Part shown: positions 16,390 through 27,222 of the stretch, in pieces | How the letters are laid out: every line of letters starts with the position of its first letter | How positions within the stretch are numbered: the stretch's first letter is position 1 | From: Ponticaulis koreensis DSM 19734 | GTDB taxonomy: Bacteria > Pseudomonadota > Alphaproteobacteria > Caulobacterales > Hyphomonadaceae | Direction of reading: 5' to 3' | Assembly: GCF_000420665.1 (NCBI RefSeq) | Contig: NZ_ATVJ01000001.1 | Location: 1,931,588 to 1,995,587, forward strand | DNA: 64,000 bases | Notes under the pieces: generated by a model | Told to the model about the DNA's origin: nothing | The model's database searches: none | What the model saw: only the letters and a program-made list of their open reading frames with translations | Position numbers and translations under genes: made by a program

Positions 16390-17784
16390 TTATCCCGCAC
16401 CGCCAACTGTAATGGCATCAATTTTCAGGCTTGGCTGGCCAACGCCAACCGGTACGGTCTGGCCGCCTTTGCCGCATGTGCCGACGCCGTCATCCATTGC
16501 GAAGTCATTGCCAATCATGGATACGCGGTTCAGCGCCGTCGGGCCGTGACCAATAAGGGTCGCGTTTTTCACCGGTGCGCCGACTTTGCCGTCTTCAATC
16601 ATGTAAGCTTCGGTACACTGGAAGACGAAGTTACCGGAGGTTATGTCCACCTGACCGCCGCCAAAGTCGACAGCCCAGATGCCGCGTTTCACGGATTTGA
16701 TCATGTCTTCTGGATTATCCTGGCCGCCCAGCATGTAGGTGTTTGTCATGCGCGGCATTGGCAGGGAGGCGTAAGACTCGCGGCGTCCATTGCCTGTTGG
16801 CGCAACTCCCATAAGACGGGCATTTTGACGGTCTTGCATATAGCCTTTCAGAATACCGTCCTCGATGAGAACCGTGCGCTGCGTCTCAGTGCCTTCATCA
16901 TCCACGCTGAGTGAGCCGCGGCGGCGCTCGATTGTCCCATCATCGACAACGGTCACGCCTTTAGCGGCGACCTGTTCGCCGATTTTACCGGAATAAACGG
17001 AAGAGCCTTTGCGGTTGAAGTCACCTTCAAGGCCATGGCCGACCGCTTCGTGCAGTAGCACGGCAGGCCAGCCCGGCCCGAGTACGACTTCCATCTCACC
17101 CGCAGGTGTTGGGATGCTCTCAAGGTTGGTCTCGGCCTTTTTCATGGCGCGCTCGACGAGGCCTTTCCAGCGGTCCGGCGCAATCCATTCTTCATATGCC
17201 GCGCGGCCGCCAGCGCCAGCCGATCCACTCTCGCGGCGACCATCTTTTTCCATGGTGACGGATACGTTCACGCGTACGAGCGGGCGAACATCTTCAAACA
17301 CTGCGCCATCAGGACGGACAATCGTCACATGCTTGTGAGAGCCTGCGATGCTTGCAGACACCTGCACAACGCGCGGATCTTTGGCGCGGGCATAGGCATC
17401 AATCTCAGCGAGCAGGGATGTCTTGACGCCGAAGTCAGGAGATTCTGTCGGATCGATTGGGTCATAAAGGCGACGGTTGATCGGGCGAGGGCCTTCAGCC
17501 AGTTCACCGGAGTAGCCACGCTTGGCAGCAGCAGCCGTTTTACCAGCGCGCCTGATCGCGTCGTCGCTGAGTTCGCTGCCATGCGAAAAGCCAGTTGCTT
17601 CACCCGCGACGACTCGCAGGCCCATGCCTTGTCCTGTGTCGAATGCGGCTGATTTCAAACGGCCATCGTCGAATACAAAGCTCTCGCTACGGGTCTGCTC
17701 CACATAGATTTCGCCATCATCTGCGCCGCTCACGGCGTCAGCGAGTGTTTTGCGAGCTGTATCGAGATCGAAAGGAAGGGACAT
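16390..17784 (-). CDS. tldD: Metalloprotease TldD
   Basis: A 464-residue member of the TldD/PmbA family. The zinc motif HEAVGH (245-250; HExxxH) is followed by GLEGDFNRKGSSVYSGKIGE, the TldD-type block; PmbA subunits lack this motif, so this is the catalytic subunit. TldD works with PmbA (TldE) as a heterodimer that degrades unfolded peptides and matures modified peptides such as microcin B17. No pmbA is in the window. ATG has GGAAGG upstream. Confidence 0.93.
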   Translation of the reverse strand: MSLPFDLDTARKTLADAVSGADDGEIYVEQTRSESFVFDDGRLKSAAFDTGQGMGLRVVAGEATGFSHGSELSDDAIRRAGKTAAAAKRGYSGELAEGPRPINRRLYDPIDPTESPDFGVKTSLLAEIDAYARAKDPRVVQVSASIAGSHKHVTIVRPDGAVFEDVRPLVRVNVSVTMEKDGRRESGSAGAGGRAAYEEWIAPDRWKGLVERAMKKAETNLESIPTPAGEMEVVLGPGWPAVLLHEAVGHGLEGDFNRKGSSVYSGKIGEQVAAKGVTVVDDGTIERRRGSLSVDDEGTETQRTVLIEDGILKGYMQDRQNARLMGVAPTGNGRRESYASLPMPRMTNTYMLGGQDNPEDMIKSVKRGIWAVDFGGGQVDITSGNFVFQCTEAYMIEDGKVGAPVKNATLIGHGPTALNRVSMIGNDFAMDDGVGTCGKGGQTVPVGVGQPSLKIDAITVGGAG

Positions 17785-17849
17785 GGAAGGCTTTCTACTT
17801 ATGTACGGTCGTTCTTATAGAGACTTAGGAGTGTTTCGCAGATGTGCAA

Positions 17850-17875
17850 AGCGCCGATCCATAAGAATCGGCGCT
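17850..17875 (-). terminator. Possible terminator of TPR gene
   Basis: A perfect nine-base-pair stem (AGCGCCGAT / ATCGGCGCT) with an eight-base loop, 36 bases after the TPR gene stop, followed on the minus strand by TTTGC. Confidence 0.5.
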
Positions 17876-17911
17876 CTGGCTGCATTCTGTGAGCGACGAA
17901 ACAGCGCCGAA

Positions 17912-18478
17912 TCAGGCGTCAGGTTCGACAGGACGCTCCTCTACAGTGAAGCGCTCAATCTGACGGGCAGGTAGCGGAGAGTCAGGATTAAGCTCCTGCG
18001 ACCGAACGAAATCCCAATAGCCAGACGTCAGGTCACCCGTTTGTTCATGGGCGATACCCCGATTATAATAGGCCGCCCAGAGATGGTTGGCTTCCAGCTC
18101 GATCGCGCGGTTCAGGACCTCTATGGCAGGGGCGTAATCCTGCTGGTATATGTAAGCCGCGCCCATGTTGAGAAAGGCTTCGGCATTATCAGGGTCCAAT
18201 TCAAGCGCGTGATTGTAATCAGCCATCGCCGTTTCAAACTCGCCATCGCGCATATAGAGAATTCCGCGGTTCACAAGCGTTGAAACGCGGTCCTGACGGG
18301 TCATTGTGCCTTCAGTCAGCGCATTTGTGCACACCCCGATGGCGGCACGCGCTGTCATTCGGCTGGTTTCAGCGGCTTCATAACATTGCCGTCCAAGACC
18401 TGATCCGTAGACGACTACCTGAGCATTTGCACTGAAGCTCAGCGCTGAAAAAGCGAGGGCAGTAAGCATAATTCGCAT
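17912..18478 (-). CDS. Exported TPR-repeat protein
   Basis: A 188-residue protein with a signal peptide (LTALAFSALSFSANAQ). Three tetratricopeptide repeats are visible: LVNRGILYMRDGEFETAMAD, AFLNMGAAYIYQQDYAPAIE and AYYNRGIAHEQTGDLTSGYW. TPR proteins act as protein-binding scaffolds; this one should be periplasmic. It is divergent from the cytochrome oxidase cluster, with about 180 bases between. ATG has GGAGGAAT upstream. No specific partner can be named. Confidence 0.82.
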   Translation of the reverse strand: MRIMLTALAFSALSFSANAQVVVYGSGLGRQCYEAAETSRMTARAAIGVCTNALTEGTMTRQDRVSTLVNRGILYMRDGEFETAMADYNHALELDPDNAEAFLNMGAAYIYQQDYAPAIEVLNRAIELEANHLWAAYYNRGIAHEQTGDLTSGYWDFVRSQELNPDSPLPARQIERFTVEERPVEPDA

Positions 18479-18659
18479 TGTTCATTCCTCCGCATGACCT
18501 AGTTTCGATATTTAACTAGTGTTCAAATCAATGTGGAAATGATACCGGAAAAGTCCAATTTTTGGAACAAGTGTGACATTTTGGGGCTTGGCAAACGCCT
18601 GTCAGGCTTTAAGGCCTACCGTGAAAGTCACTTTCGATTTGTAGCCAGGGGAGAAGAGC

Positions 18660-19535
18660 GTGCGCTGGATCGCCGTTGCTTTGCTTAGTTTGTTGTCACT
18701 GCCCGCTATGGCGGATGGTGTACCTAGAGATGGCGCGCTGGGCTTCCAGCCTGCCGCCTCACCACTCATGGAAGAGATCACAAGTTTCCATAACATTCTG
18801 TTGTGGATCATCATTCCTGTGACGATCTTCGTACTCGCTCTTTTGATCATCGTTGCTGTTAAATACAACGCGAAGGCCAACAAGGTTCCAAGCAAATTCA
18901 GTCACAACACGATGATTGAGATTGTCTGGACACTTGTCCCGGTGATCATCCTGCTGTTCATCGCATACTTCAGCTTCCCCCTTCTCTACCGCGGCGACGT
19001 CTTCCCTGACGTTGATGAGGCAGAAGTCGTGAACGTGAAGGCGCAAGGTAACCAGTGGAACTGGACCTACACTTACACCGACGTGATCGTTGACGATTAC
19101 CCGGTCGAGTTCGTGTCCAACCCGATCCACCGCGGCCTTCCTGACGAACCTGAAGGTACTGCTGATGCACCACGTAACCTCGCGGTCGACCTGCCAATGG
19201 TTGTTCCGGTTGATACGGTTGTTCGTGTGCAGACAGCGGCTTCTGACGTAATCCACTCATTTGCAGTTCCAGCTTTCGGTATCAAAACAGACGCGGTTCC
19301 TGGCCGTCTGAACGAACTCTGGTTCCTCGCAAACGAGACTGGCACTTATTACGGTCAGTGTTCAGAGCTGTGCGGTAAAGATCACGCATTTATGCCGATC
19401 GAAATCCGCGTCGTCACTCAAGCGCAATACGAAGCGTGGCTTGAGCGTGTAACAGGAAACAGCGTTGAGGACGCTCGCCAGTATCTGGCAGAGATCACCA
19501 ACGAGTCTCCTGTTCAGCTCGCTTCGGTTCAGTAA
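18660..19535 (+). CDS. ctaC: Cytochrome c oxidase subunit II
   Basis: A 291-residue subunit with a signal peptide (ALLSLLSLPAMA), two transmembrane helices (about 46-68 and 86-108) and a periplasmic cupredoxin domain. All CuA ligands are present: His199, Cys234, Glu236, Cys238, His242 and Met245 (GQCSELCGKDHAFM). It accepts electrons from cytochrome c for the aa3 oxidase. NQWNWTYTY is the conserved aromatic docking stretch. The start is GTG with GGGGAGAAG upstream. It heads the cox cluster, 20 bases before ctaD. Confidence 0.96.
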   Translation: MRWIAVALLSLLSLPAMADGVPRDGALGFQPAASPLMEEITSFHNILLWIIIPVTIFVLALLIIVAVKYNAKANKVPSKFSHNTMIEIVWTLVPVIILLFIAYFSFPLLYRGDVFPDVDEAEVVNVKAQGNQWNWTYTYTDVIVDDYPVEFVSNPIHRGLPDEPEGTADAPRNLAVDLPMVVPVDTVVRVQTAASDVIHSFAVPAFGIKTDAVPGRLNELWFLANETGTYYGQCSELCGKDHAFMPIEIRVVTQAQYEAWLERVTGNSVEDARQYLAEITNESPVQLASVQ

Positions 19536-19543
19536 TAGGTTAG

Positions 19544-21229
<1,686 letters not shown>

Positions 21230-21251
21230 GTTGTCTGGAAAGACGAAATCA

Positions 21252-21284
21252 GAAATCGGGCCCGATTGGGCCCGATTTTTTTTG
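21252..21284 (+). terminator. Terminator after ctaD
   Basis: A stem AAATCGGGCCC / GGGCCCGATTT with loop GATT followed by eight T. It splits the structural genes ctaC-ctaD from the assembly genes downstream. Confidence 0.87.
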
Positions 21285-21375
21285 CGGTAAAGTTCTGATC
21301 GGATAAAATGGCGAACTGGCATAGAATGTGCCTAGGAACGTGTTTTCGCGCGTAATCTTCGAAAAGGTGTCCCGA

Positions 21376-22209
21376 ATGGACTTGTTCAATCCGGAGAATG
21401 GCGACTGGGTGCAACATATCACCTGGATGTTCAGCCAACCTGAGTTCTATCCGCCGCTCATCATTATCGGCCTGATTGCTATGGCCGTGCTGATCGCGAC
21501 GGTCCGTTTCATCTTCTCAAAACAGTTCCTCGCCCTGTCAGTCCTATGGCTGGTTGTCATCGTAGCTGGCGCGGGCCTTGTGTCATTTTTCAAGACATCC
21601 CAGCAGAATTTCGAAGAAGGCGTGGCGGTGTCGCCTGACGGGCCGATTCGGATTTCGGACATGCCGTTTTCGGTTGATCCGAACTTCATAATCTTCGGTT
21701 CGATTGCGGTTGCCTGCCTTTTTATCTTCGGGTTTTCAAAGTTTCGCGCGGCGTTATCTCCGAACCTCGGGGCACGTCTGGCCCTTGAAGGTCTGGTGAT
21801 CACAATGCTGGCTTTGAGCGGGCTTGTCCTGCTCGGCGCGCGGGCGGCTTCGGTTGATACGCAGATTACCGAGACGAGCTTCGCGCTCACTCAATATCAG
21901 TTCCCTGCGCTACTGACGGCGGGCTGGCTCGGGATCGCCGTTGTTTATTGGGGACTTGCTGCGCTTGGGCGGAAACCGAATGGTTTCCTGTCTTTTCTGC
22001 AATGGCTGGCCTATATGGCGGGTCTGGTTTTGATGTTCGCTCCGACAGGATTGTCACATATGTCAGCTTCCGGCCTGTTCGATATGGACTATCAGGGCCA
22101 ATTCGAAGTATGGAACCGCATCTCGGGCTTTGGGATGTATTGCATCATCGGCTCGATTGTCATACTCGCCGCACTAGCTGTACTCGCGCTGGTGCGTAGA
22201 ACCAGATAA
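21376..22209 (+). CDS. Unknown membrane protein in the cox cluster
   Basis: A 277-residue protein with about seven hydrophobic helices (for example LIIIGLIAMAVLIATV, LSVLWLVVIVAGAGLV, LEGLVITMLALSGLVLLGA, SIVILAALAVLALV). I do not recognise a family and see no metal-binding motif. I chose the ATG at MDLFNPENG, with AAGG upstream; a frame open from 48 bases further upstream has no better signal. It lies between the ctaD terminator and ctaB, 18 bases before ctaB, so it is probably cotranscribed with the haem O synthase and assembly genes. A role in oxidase assembly is inference. Confidence 0.72.
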   Translation: MDLFNPENGDWVQHITWMFSQPEFYPPLIIIGLIAMAVLIATVRFIFSKQFLALSVLWLVVIVAGAGLVSFFKTSQQNFEEGVAVSPDGPIRISDMPFSVDPNFIIFGSIAVACLFIFGFSKFRAALSPNLGARLALEGLVITMLALSGLVLLGARAASVDTQITETSFALTQYQFPALLTAGWLGIAVVYWGLAALGRKPNGFLSFLQWLAYMAGLVLMFAPTGLSHMSASGLFDMDYQGQFEVWNRISGFGMYCIIGSIVILAALAVLALVRRTR

Positions 22210-22227
22210 GCTGATCAGAACCGACAC

Positions 22228-23187
22228 ATGACAGACCAGACTATGAACGCGACCACATCAGCGGCGTCCGTCCGCGATTATTTCGAGCTAATGAAGCCGC
22301 GCATTATGATGCTCGTGGTCTTCACGGCTGCGGCTGGTCTGGTGGCAGCGCCATCCGGCATTCACTGGCTGACAGGCGCGGCGGCGCTTCTGGCGGTTGC
22401 ACTTGGCTCTGGAGCCGCTGGTGCCATTAATATGTGGTATGACGCCGATATTGATGCGGTGATGACGCGCACAAGCACGCGCCCGCTTCCTGCAGGACGT
22501 GTTCAGGCGAGCGATGCGCTATCGCTTGGTATCTTCATGTCGATCATGTCTGTGATCATCATGACGCTGGCGACGAATTGGCAGGCTGGCGCGCTGCTCG
22601 CATTTTCGATTTTCTTTTACGGCGTAATCTACACGATGTGGCTGAAGCGCTCGACGCACCAGAACATCGTGATTGGTGGTGCGGCAGGCGCGTTTCCTCC
22701 GGTTATTGGCTGGGCCGCCGTAACGGGTACGATGCCAGTAGAAGCCTGGGCACTGTTCCTGATCACCTTTATGTGGACGCCGCCGCACTTCTGGGCGCTC
22801 TCTCTCGTTGCGAACAAAGACTATGAGAAGGCCGGTGTGCCAATGCTGCCTGTCGTGAAGGGCGCATCCAACACACGTCTTCAGATCCTGATTTACACAA
22901 TCCTGCTTCTGCCGGTCACGCTGCTTCCAACAGCATTTGGCACAGGCGGATATATCTACACCGCAATCGCAGCTGTTGGTGGTGTCGTCTTCCTGGGCTT
23001 TGCTGTGAAAGTGTTCGCTTCGAAAGCCGGTGATCTCGATATGGAAGCGAAAGATCGCAAGCTCGCCCTCGGCATGTTTGCGTTTTCTATCCTCTACCTG
23101 GCGCTACTATTTGGCGCACTCATTGTTGAGCACGGTTTCGGTCTATATTTCTCCTCACCAAATCTTGCGATCTGGGCTGGAGTCTGA
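22228..23187 (+). CDS. ctaB: Protohaem IX farnesyltransferase (haem O synthase)
   Basis: A 319-residue UbiA-type prenyltransferase with multiple helices. The first prenyl-binding motif NMWYDADIDAVM and the following TRTSTRPLPAGRV are conserved; the second acidic loop around VANKDYEKAGVPMLPV is also present. It converts haem b to haem O, the precursor of haem a for subunit I. It is followed two bases later by the coxF-like gene, consistent with an assembly operon. Confidence 0.95.
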   Translation: MTDQTMNATTSAASVRDYFELMKPRIMMLVVFTAAAGLVAAPSGIHWLTGAAALLAVALGSGAAGAINMWYDADIDAVMTRTSTRPLPAGRVQASDALSLGIFMSIMSVIIMTLATNWQAGALLAFSIFFYGVIYTMWLKRSTHQNIVIGGAAGAFPPVIGWAAVTGTMPVEAWALFLITFMWTPPHFWALSLVANKDYEKAGVPMLPVVKGASNTRLQILIYTILLLPVTLLPTAFGTGGYIYTAIAAVGGVVFLGFAVKVFASKAGDLDMEAKDRKLALGMFAFSILYLALLFGALIVEHGFGLYFSSPNLAIWAGV

Positions 23188-23189
23188 CC

Positions 23190-23456
23190 TTGAACGAATT
23201 TAATCAATACGAACGCCCGCTGTCAGCAGCAGAGGTGAATGCGCGTAAGAAGCGCAACGCTGCGCTTGCGATCATTCTTGTCGCCTTCATGTTACTCATT
23301 TTCGGTATTTCCGTGGTGAAGCTGCAGGGGGGAATCGCCCGTCCACAGGACTGGCAGGAAGAAACAGCAGGCTGGCAGATGGATGAAGCGCCTGTCGAGG
23401 CAGGCGAGGGACCTCCGCCCGGAATGGAACCAGCGGAGGAGACAACCAGTGAATAA
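23190..23456 (+). CDS. CoxF-like small oxidase-associated protein
   Basis: An 88-residue protein starting at TTG with GGAG upstream. It has a basic stretch (NARKKRNAALA), one transmembrane helix (IILVAFMLLIFGISVV) and the trailing KLQGG, the pattern of the small CoxF protein found between ctaB and ctaG in alphaproteobacteria. The C-terminal tail is acidic and Pro-rich. Its role in oxidase assembly is not well defined. Its stop overlaps the start of ctaG by eight bases, so they are coupled. Confidence 0.7.
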   Translation: MNEFNQYERPLSAAEVNARKKRNAALAIILVAFMLLIFGISVVKLQGGIARPQDWQEETAGWQMDEAPVEAGEGPPPGMEPAEETTSE

Positions 23457-24009
23457 GAACCTTCTAGGTGCATCTATTGCAGGCGTTGCCGTGGCCATGC
23501 TCGGCCTCGCATTTGCTTCAAAGCCGCTCTACGACACATTCTGTAAAGTGACGGGCTTTGGCGGCACCACGCAGGATGCCACAGAACGTCCTGACGATAT
23601 TCTGGATCGCCAGATCACTGTGCGTCTTGATGCGAACGTCGCTGACGTACCGTTCGAGTTCCGGCCGGTTGAGCGCATGACAACGCTGAATGTTGGCGCG
23701 ACCGAACTCATCCAGTTTGAACTGACCAATACGTCTGATGTACCGGTCCGTGCGATGGCGAGCTATAATGTGACGCCTCACAAGGCTGGTCCGTATTTCA
23801 CCAAGCTCGAGTGCTTTTGCTATGACGAGCAGGTCTACCAGCCGGGTGAAACGGTGACGCTTCCAGTGATCTTTTTCATCAATCCGCTTATCGATGAAGA
23901 GCCTCAGCTGGACGATGTGAGAACAATTACGCTTTCTTACACCTTTTATCGGGCAGATGATGGCAATGAATCGCTTGCATCTCTTGGCGATTTGGTTTCA
24001 GAACACTAA
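23449..24009 (+). CDS. ctaG: Cytochrome c oxidase assembly protein CtaG (Cox11)
   Basis: A 186-residue single-helix protein with a periplasmic copper-chaperone domain that delivers Cu to the CuB site of subunit I. Signatures are [19 protein letters not shown] after the helix and the copper motif CFCYDEQ; most relatives have CFCF, so one aromatic residue is changed. Start is GTG, overlapping the end of the preceding gene, with GGAGGAG upstream. An in-frame ATG 22 codons earlier lies inside that gene and is unlikely. Confidence 0.92.
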   Translation: MNKNLLGASIAGVAVAMLGLAFASKPLYDTFCKVTGFGGTTQDATERPDDILDRQITVRLDANVADVPFEFRPVERMTTLNVGATELIQFELTNTSDVPVRAMASYNVTPHKAGPYFTKLECFCYDEQVYQPGETVTLPVIFFINPLIDEEPQLDDVRTITLSYTFYRADDGNESLASLGDLVSEH

Positions 24010-24055
24010 CACGTCATTCAAAACGCGAACGTGCGAACAGCTGCAGGGGAATTCC

Positions 24056-24976
24056 ATGGCGCACGCCGAAGTCAAACACGATTATCACCTGGTCAATCCA
24101 TCACCGTGGCCGCTTCTGGCCTCTATTGGCCTTTTTGTTCTCGCAATCGGTGCCGTGACCTTCATGAAGGGTCTGGCGACTGAAGTTACCGGCGATGAGA
24201 TCAGCCTCTTTGGCTATCTTGGAAACACCTTCTTCACTGAAGGCAAAATCTGGATCATGCTGCTTGGTTTCCTGATCATCGCATGGGTCATGTTTGGCTG
24301 GTGGGGCGACGTTATCAAGGAAAGCCGCGCTGGCGATCACACACCTGTTGTTCAGATCGGCCTGCGTTATGGCATGATCCTGTTCATCGCGTCGGAAGTT
24401 ATGTTCTTCGTCGCATGGTTCTGGTCATTCTTCGAGCTGGCTATTTTCCACGGTGCCCGCGCAGGCGGTACATGGGACTCTGCTAACCCGCTTTATGAGA
24501 ACCTCTCTGCATGGGCTAACTGGCCGCCTCCAGGTGTTGAGACATTCGATCCGTTCCACCTTCCGCTTATCAACACGCTGATCCTACTCCTCTCTGGTAC
24601 GACAGTGACATGGGCTCACCACGCGATCCAGCATGGCGACCGTGAAGGTACACGCAACGGCCTCGTGATCACTGTTCTGCTCGGCTTCATCTTCAGCCTT
24701 CTGCAGGCGTACGAGTACTCCACTGCGGGCTTCTCTTTCAGCGGTTCTCTTTATGGTGCGTCATTCTTCATGGCGACGGGCTTCCACGGCGCGCACGTGA
24801 TCATTGGTACGATCTTCCTGTTCGTCTGCCTGCTCCGTATTCTTGGCGGCGGCATGTCTGCGAAGAAACACATCGGCTTCGAAGCTGCAGCATGGTACTG
24901 GCACTTCGTCGACGTTGTCTGGCTCTTCCTCTTCGCGTTCGTCTACGTGACGCCGAAGCTGGTTCTAGGCCACTAG
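24056..24976 (+). CDS. ctaE: Cytochrome c oxidase subunit III
   Basis: A 306-residue, seven-helix subunit of the aa3 oxidase. Recognisable stretches are [17 protein letters not shown] at the start, [47 protein letters not shown] and [16 protein letters not shown] at the end. It stabilises the catalytic core and its proton uptake. ATG has AGGGGAAT upstream; upstream in-frame ATGs lie inside ctaG. A strong terminator follows. Confidence 0.96.
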   Translation: MAHAEVKHDYHLVNPSPWPLLASIGLFVLAIGAVTFMKGLATEVTGDEISLFGYLGNTFFTEGKIWIMLLGFLIIAWVMFGWWGDVIKESRAGDHTPVVQIGLRYGMILFIASEVMFFVAWFWSFFELAIFHGARAGGTWDSANPLYENLSAWANWPPPGVETFDPFHLPLINTLILLLSGTTVTWAHHAIQHGDREGTRNGLVITVLLGFIFSLLQAYEYSTAGFSFSGSLYGASFFMATGFHGAHVIIGTIFLFVCLLRILGGGMSAKKHIGFEAAAWYWHFVDVVWLFLFAFVYVTPKLVLGH

Positions 24977-25000
24977 GCCAGCCTGTAGACTTCGATTATG

Positions 25001-25029
25001 AAAAGGCCTGTCGCATGACAGGCCTTTTT
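25001..25029 (+). terminator. Terminator after ctaE
   Basis: A stem AAAAGGCCTGTC / GACAGGCCTTTTT with loop GCAT and a five-base T-tract. Confidence 0.88.
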
Positions 25030-25068
25030 CACATCCGGCGTTAGCCTTCTGATTAGCGAGTTATACGT

Positions 25069-25785
25069 ATGACCTTTCGTCCAATGCCTATTATGAGCCT
25101 TTTGATGATCCCGGCGCTTGCAGTGCTGATCTATCTCGGCAGCTGGCAATGGCAGCGCTATGGCGAAAAGCAGAACGCTGAGCAGGGTATCGGCCTGACA
25201 GAAACCTTTGCGCTGTCGGTGACGCCTTTGGACGCGCCGCCTCAATTTATCTACTCCACATATGATGGTGATGCCGTATGGCGGGTGTTTCAGGCGATGA
25301 CGGGCTGTCTGACCGATGAAGCCGGTGAGGATGTCTGCTCGGACGCACCTTTGTTCGTCGATCTCGGCCTGATCAGCGGTACCGAGCCTTCCGAACGGCT
25401 CGCGACGCGCGCAGCGCAAGTCGAAATCGTTGGTCGTTATAGAGACGTGCCGGATGGTCGCCGGACCATGCTGACGCCAGAGGACATTCCCGAACGCAAC
25501 ATGTGGTATACGGGCGAGGCGGTAACGCTGGCACAGCATCTTGGGCTAAGCGGGGCAGAAGATGCCCGTTTCTTCGAGCCTGAGACGATTACCCAATTTG
25601 CGCTGGCCAATAACGAGATCGTCAACCGACGCATTCCTAACCCGTATGTGAGCATTGCCAATCTGGATAATCTGCCACCAGCGCGTCACCTCGGCTATGC
25701 GCTGACATGGTTTGGTCTCGCGCTTGGTATGATTGGCGTCTATATCGCGCTGCATATGGCGCGTGGCCGGTTGCGTTTCAGCTAG
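25069..25785 (+). CDS. SURF1 family oxidase assembly protein
   Basis: A 238-residue protein with an N-terminal helix ending in the family motif LGSWQWQRYGEK and a C-terminal helix (HLGYALTWFGLALGMIGVYI), the two-helix topology of SURF1/Shy1. SURF1 helps insert haem a into subunit I. The loop between helices is periplasmic. It follows ctaE after a terminator, so it may need its own promoter or readthrough. ATG start; ribosome site weak (GCGAG). Confidence 0.88.
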   Translation: MTFRPMPIMSLLMIPALAVLIYLGSWQWQRYGEKQNAEQGIGLTETFALSVTPLDAPPQFIYSTYDGDAVWRVFQAMTGCLTDEAGEDVCSDAPLFVDLGLISGTEPSERLATRAAQVEIVGRYRDVPDGRRTMLTPEDIPERNMWYTGEAVTLAQHLGLSGAEDARFFEPETITQFALANNEIVNRRIPNPYVSIANLDNLPPARHLGYALTWFGLALGMIGVYIALHMARGRLRFS

Positions 25786-25824
25786 ATCAGCATAAACAGG
25801 CTTCGCGAAAGAAGGAAGCGAGTG

Positions 25825-27210
25825 ATGGAATACGTCTCGACCCGTGGTGGAAGTGGCCCCGTAAGTTTTGCAGATGCCTGCCTCTCCGGTCTGGCACCGG
25901 ATGGTGGTCTCTACACGCCTGTCGAATATCCAAAGCTCGCACCGGCTAAACCGGGCGAAAGTTATTTCGAACTGGCGACACGTATTCTGTCCGCATTCTC
26001 TGCAGGGTCCATCTCGCCGGACGTCATGGCGGGGCTGGTTGAGAAGGCTTACTCAAGCTTTGCGCACCAGTCGGTTACGCCGCTCAATCAGGTTGGACCG
26101 GATCGCTGGCTTCTTGAACTGCACCACGGCCCGACGCTGGCGTTCAAAGACGTGGCGATGCAGATCATCGCGCAAATCTATGATCATCTTCTGGCCGAGC
26201 GCGGTGAACGCCTGACGGTTCTGTGCGCGACATCCGGCGACACGGGCGGCGCAGCCGCAGCGGCCTTTGCGGGCCTGAATTCGGTCGACGTTTTCATTCT
26301 TCACCCATATGGCCGTATCTCGCCGATCCAGCGTCGCTTCATGACGTCTACCGGCGCATCGAACGTGCATAACCTTGCGCTCGATGGCGACTTTGACGGC
26401 TGTCAGGCGATCGTGAAATCTCTGTTTGGCGACACAGCCTTCCGTGATGAAGTGAGCCTGTCAGGTGTGAACTCCATCAACTGGACCCGTATTGCGGCTC
26501 AGTCTGTCTATTTCGCGGCGGCTCAGGGCGCGCTGGGCGCGGACCGCAAGCTGCGCTTCGTTGTGCCTACCGGCAACTTCGGTGACGCTCTGGCGGCCTA
26601 TGTAGCGGCGCGCTGCGGCATGCTGAATGGTCTTGAGCTGGTTTCAGCTGTGAATGCCAATCGCACCATGGTCGACCTGATGGAAACGGGTAGCCTGTCC
26701 AAACGCTCTGCAATTGCAACGCACAGCCCGGCAATGGATATTGCGCTTCCGTCAAATGCGGAGCGCCTGTTGTTTGAAGTCATGGGCCGTGAGCCTTCTA
26801 AGCTGAAAAACTTCTATGACAGCTTCACCCAGTCCGGTGAGGCTGAGCTGGACGACCAGTCCAAGGGCGCGCTGAAATGCGTTGGCGTGAAAGCTGTCAG
26901 CATTGATGACGACGTCACTGCGCGCGAGATGAACCGCCTCTATGATGAGACAGGCACGCTGCAATGCCCTCACACGGCCGTTGGCTCCGCGTCTGCGCGG
27001 GAAGTGCCAACCGACTGCGTTGATGTCATCCTCTCAACGGCGCATGCCGCGAAATTCCCTGAGACGATTTCCGAAGTCACGGGCAAGACACCGCCTCTGC
27101 CAGAGCGGAGCGAATCATTCCTCGCACGCGATGAAGAGTTCGACCGTCTGGAAGCCGACCTCGGCAAGGTTCGCGAATATATCCGCGAGCGTGTAGGCGG
27201 GGCGCGCTAA
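25825..27210 (+). CDS. thrC: Threonine synthase
   Basis: A 461-residue PLP enzyme that converts O-phosphohomoserine to threonine. It has the N-terminal YVSTRGGSGPVSFADA stretch, the PLP-Lys segment GPTLAFKDVAMQ and the phosphate-binding loop ATSGDTGGAAAAA. Length and order fit the long bacterial/fungal type. The ATG has AAGGA eight bases upstream; a GTG immediately before it is possible. The partner homoserine kinase gene lies 21 kb away. A GNAT gene follows after 12 bases. Confidence 0.95.
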   Translation: MEYVSTRGGSGPVSFADACLSGLAPDGGLYTPVEYPKLAPAKPGESYFELATRILSAFSAGSISPDVMAGLVEKAYSSFAHQSVTPLNQVGPDRWLLELHHGPTLAFKDVAMQIIAQIYDHLLAERGERLTVLCATSGDTGGAAAAAFAGLNSVDVFILHPYGRISPIQRRFMTSTGASNVHNLALDGDFDGCQAIVKSLFGDTAFRDEVSLSGVNSINWTRIAAQSVYFAAAQGALGADRKLRFVVPTGNFGDALAAYVAARCGMLNGLELVSAVNANRTMVDLMETGSLSKRSAIATHSPAMDIALPSNAERLLFEVMGREPSKLKNFYDSFTQSGEAELDDQSKGALKCVGVKAVSIDDDVTAREMNRLYDETGTLQCPHTAVGSASAREVPTDCVDVILSTAHAAKFPETISEVTGKTPPLPERSESFLARDEEFDRLEADLGKVREYIRERVGGAR

Positions 27211-27222
27211 GCGCGGCGTTTC

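Noticed and set aside
18623..18635. Small palindrome GAAAGT-C-ACTTTC ahead of ctaC
   Set aside because: Too short to assign to a regulator; no second copy was noticed.
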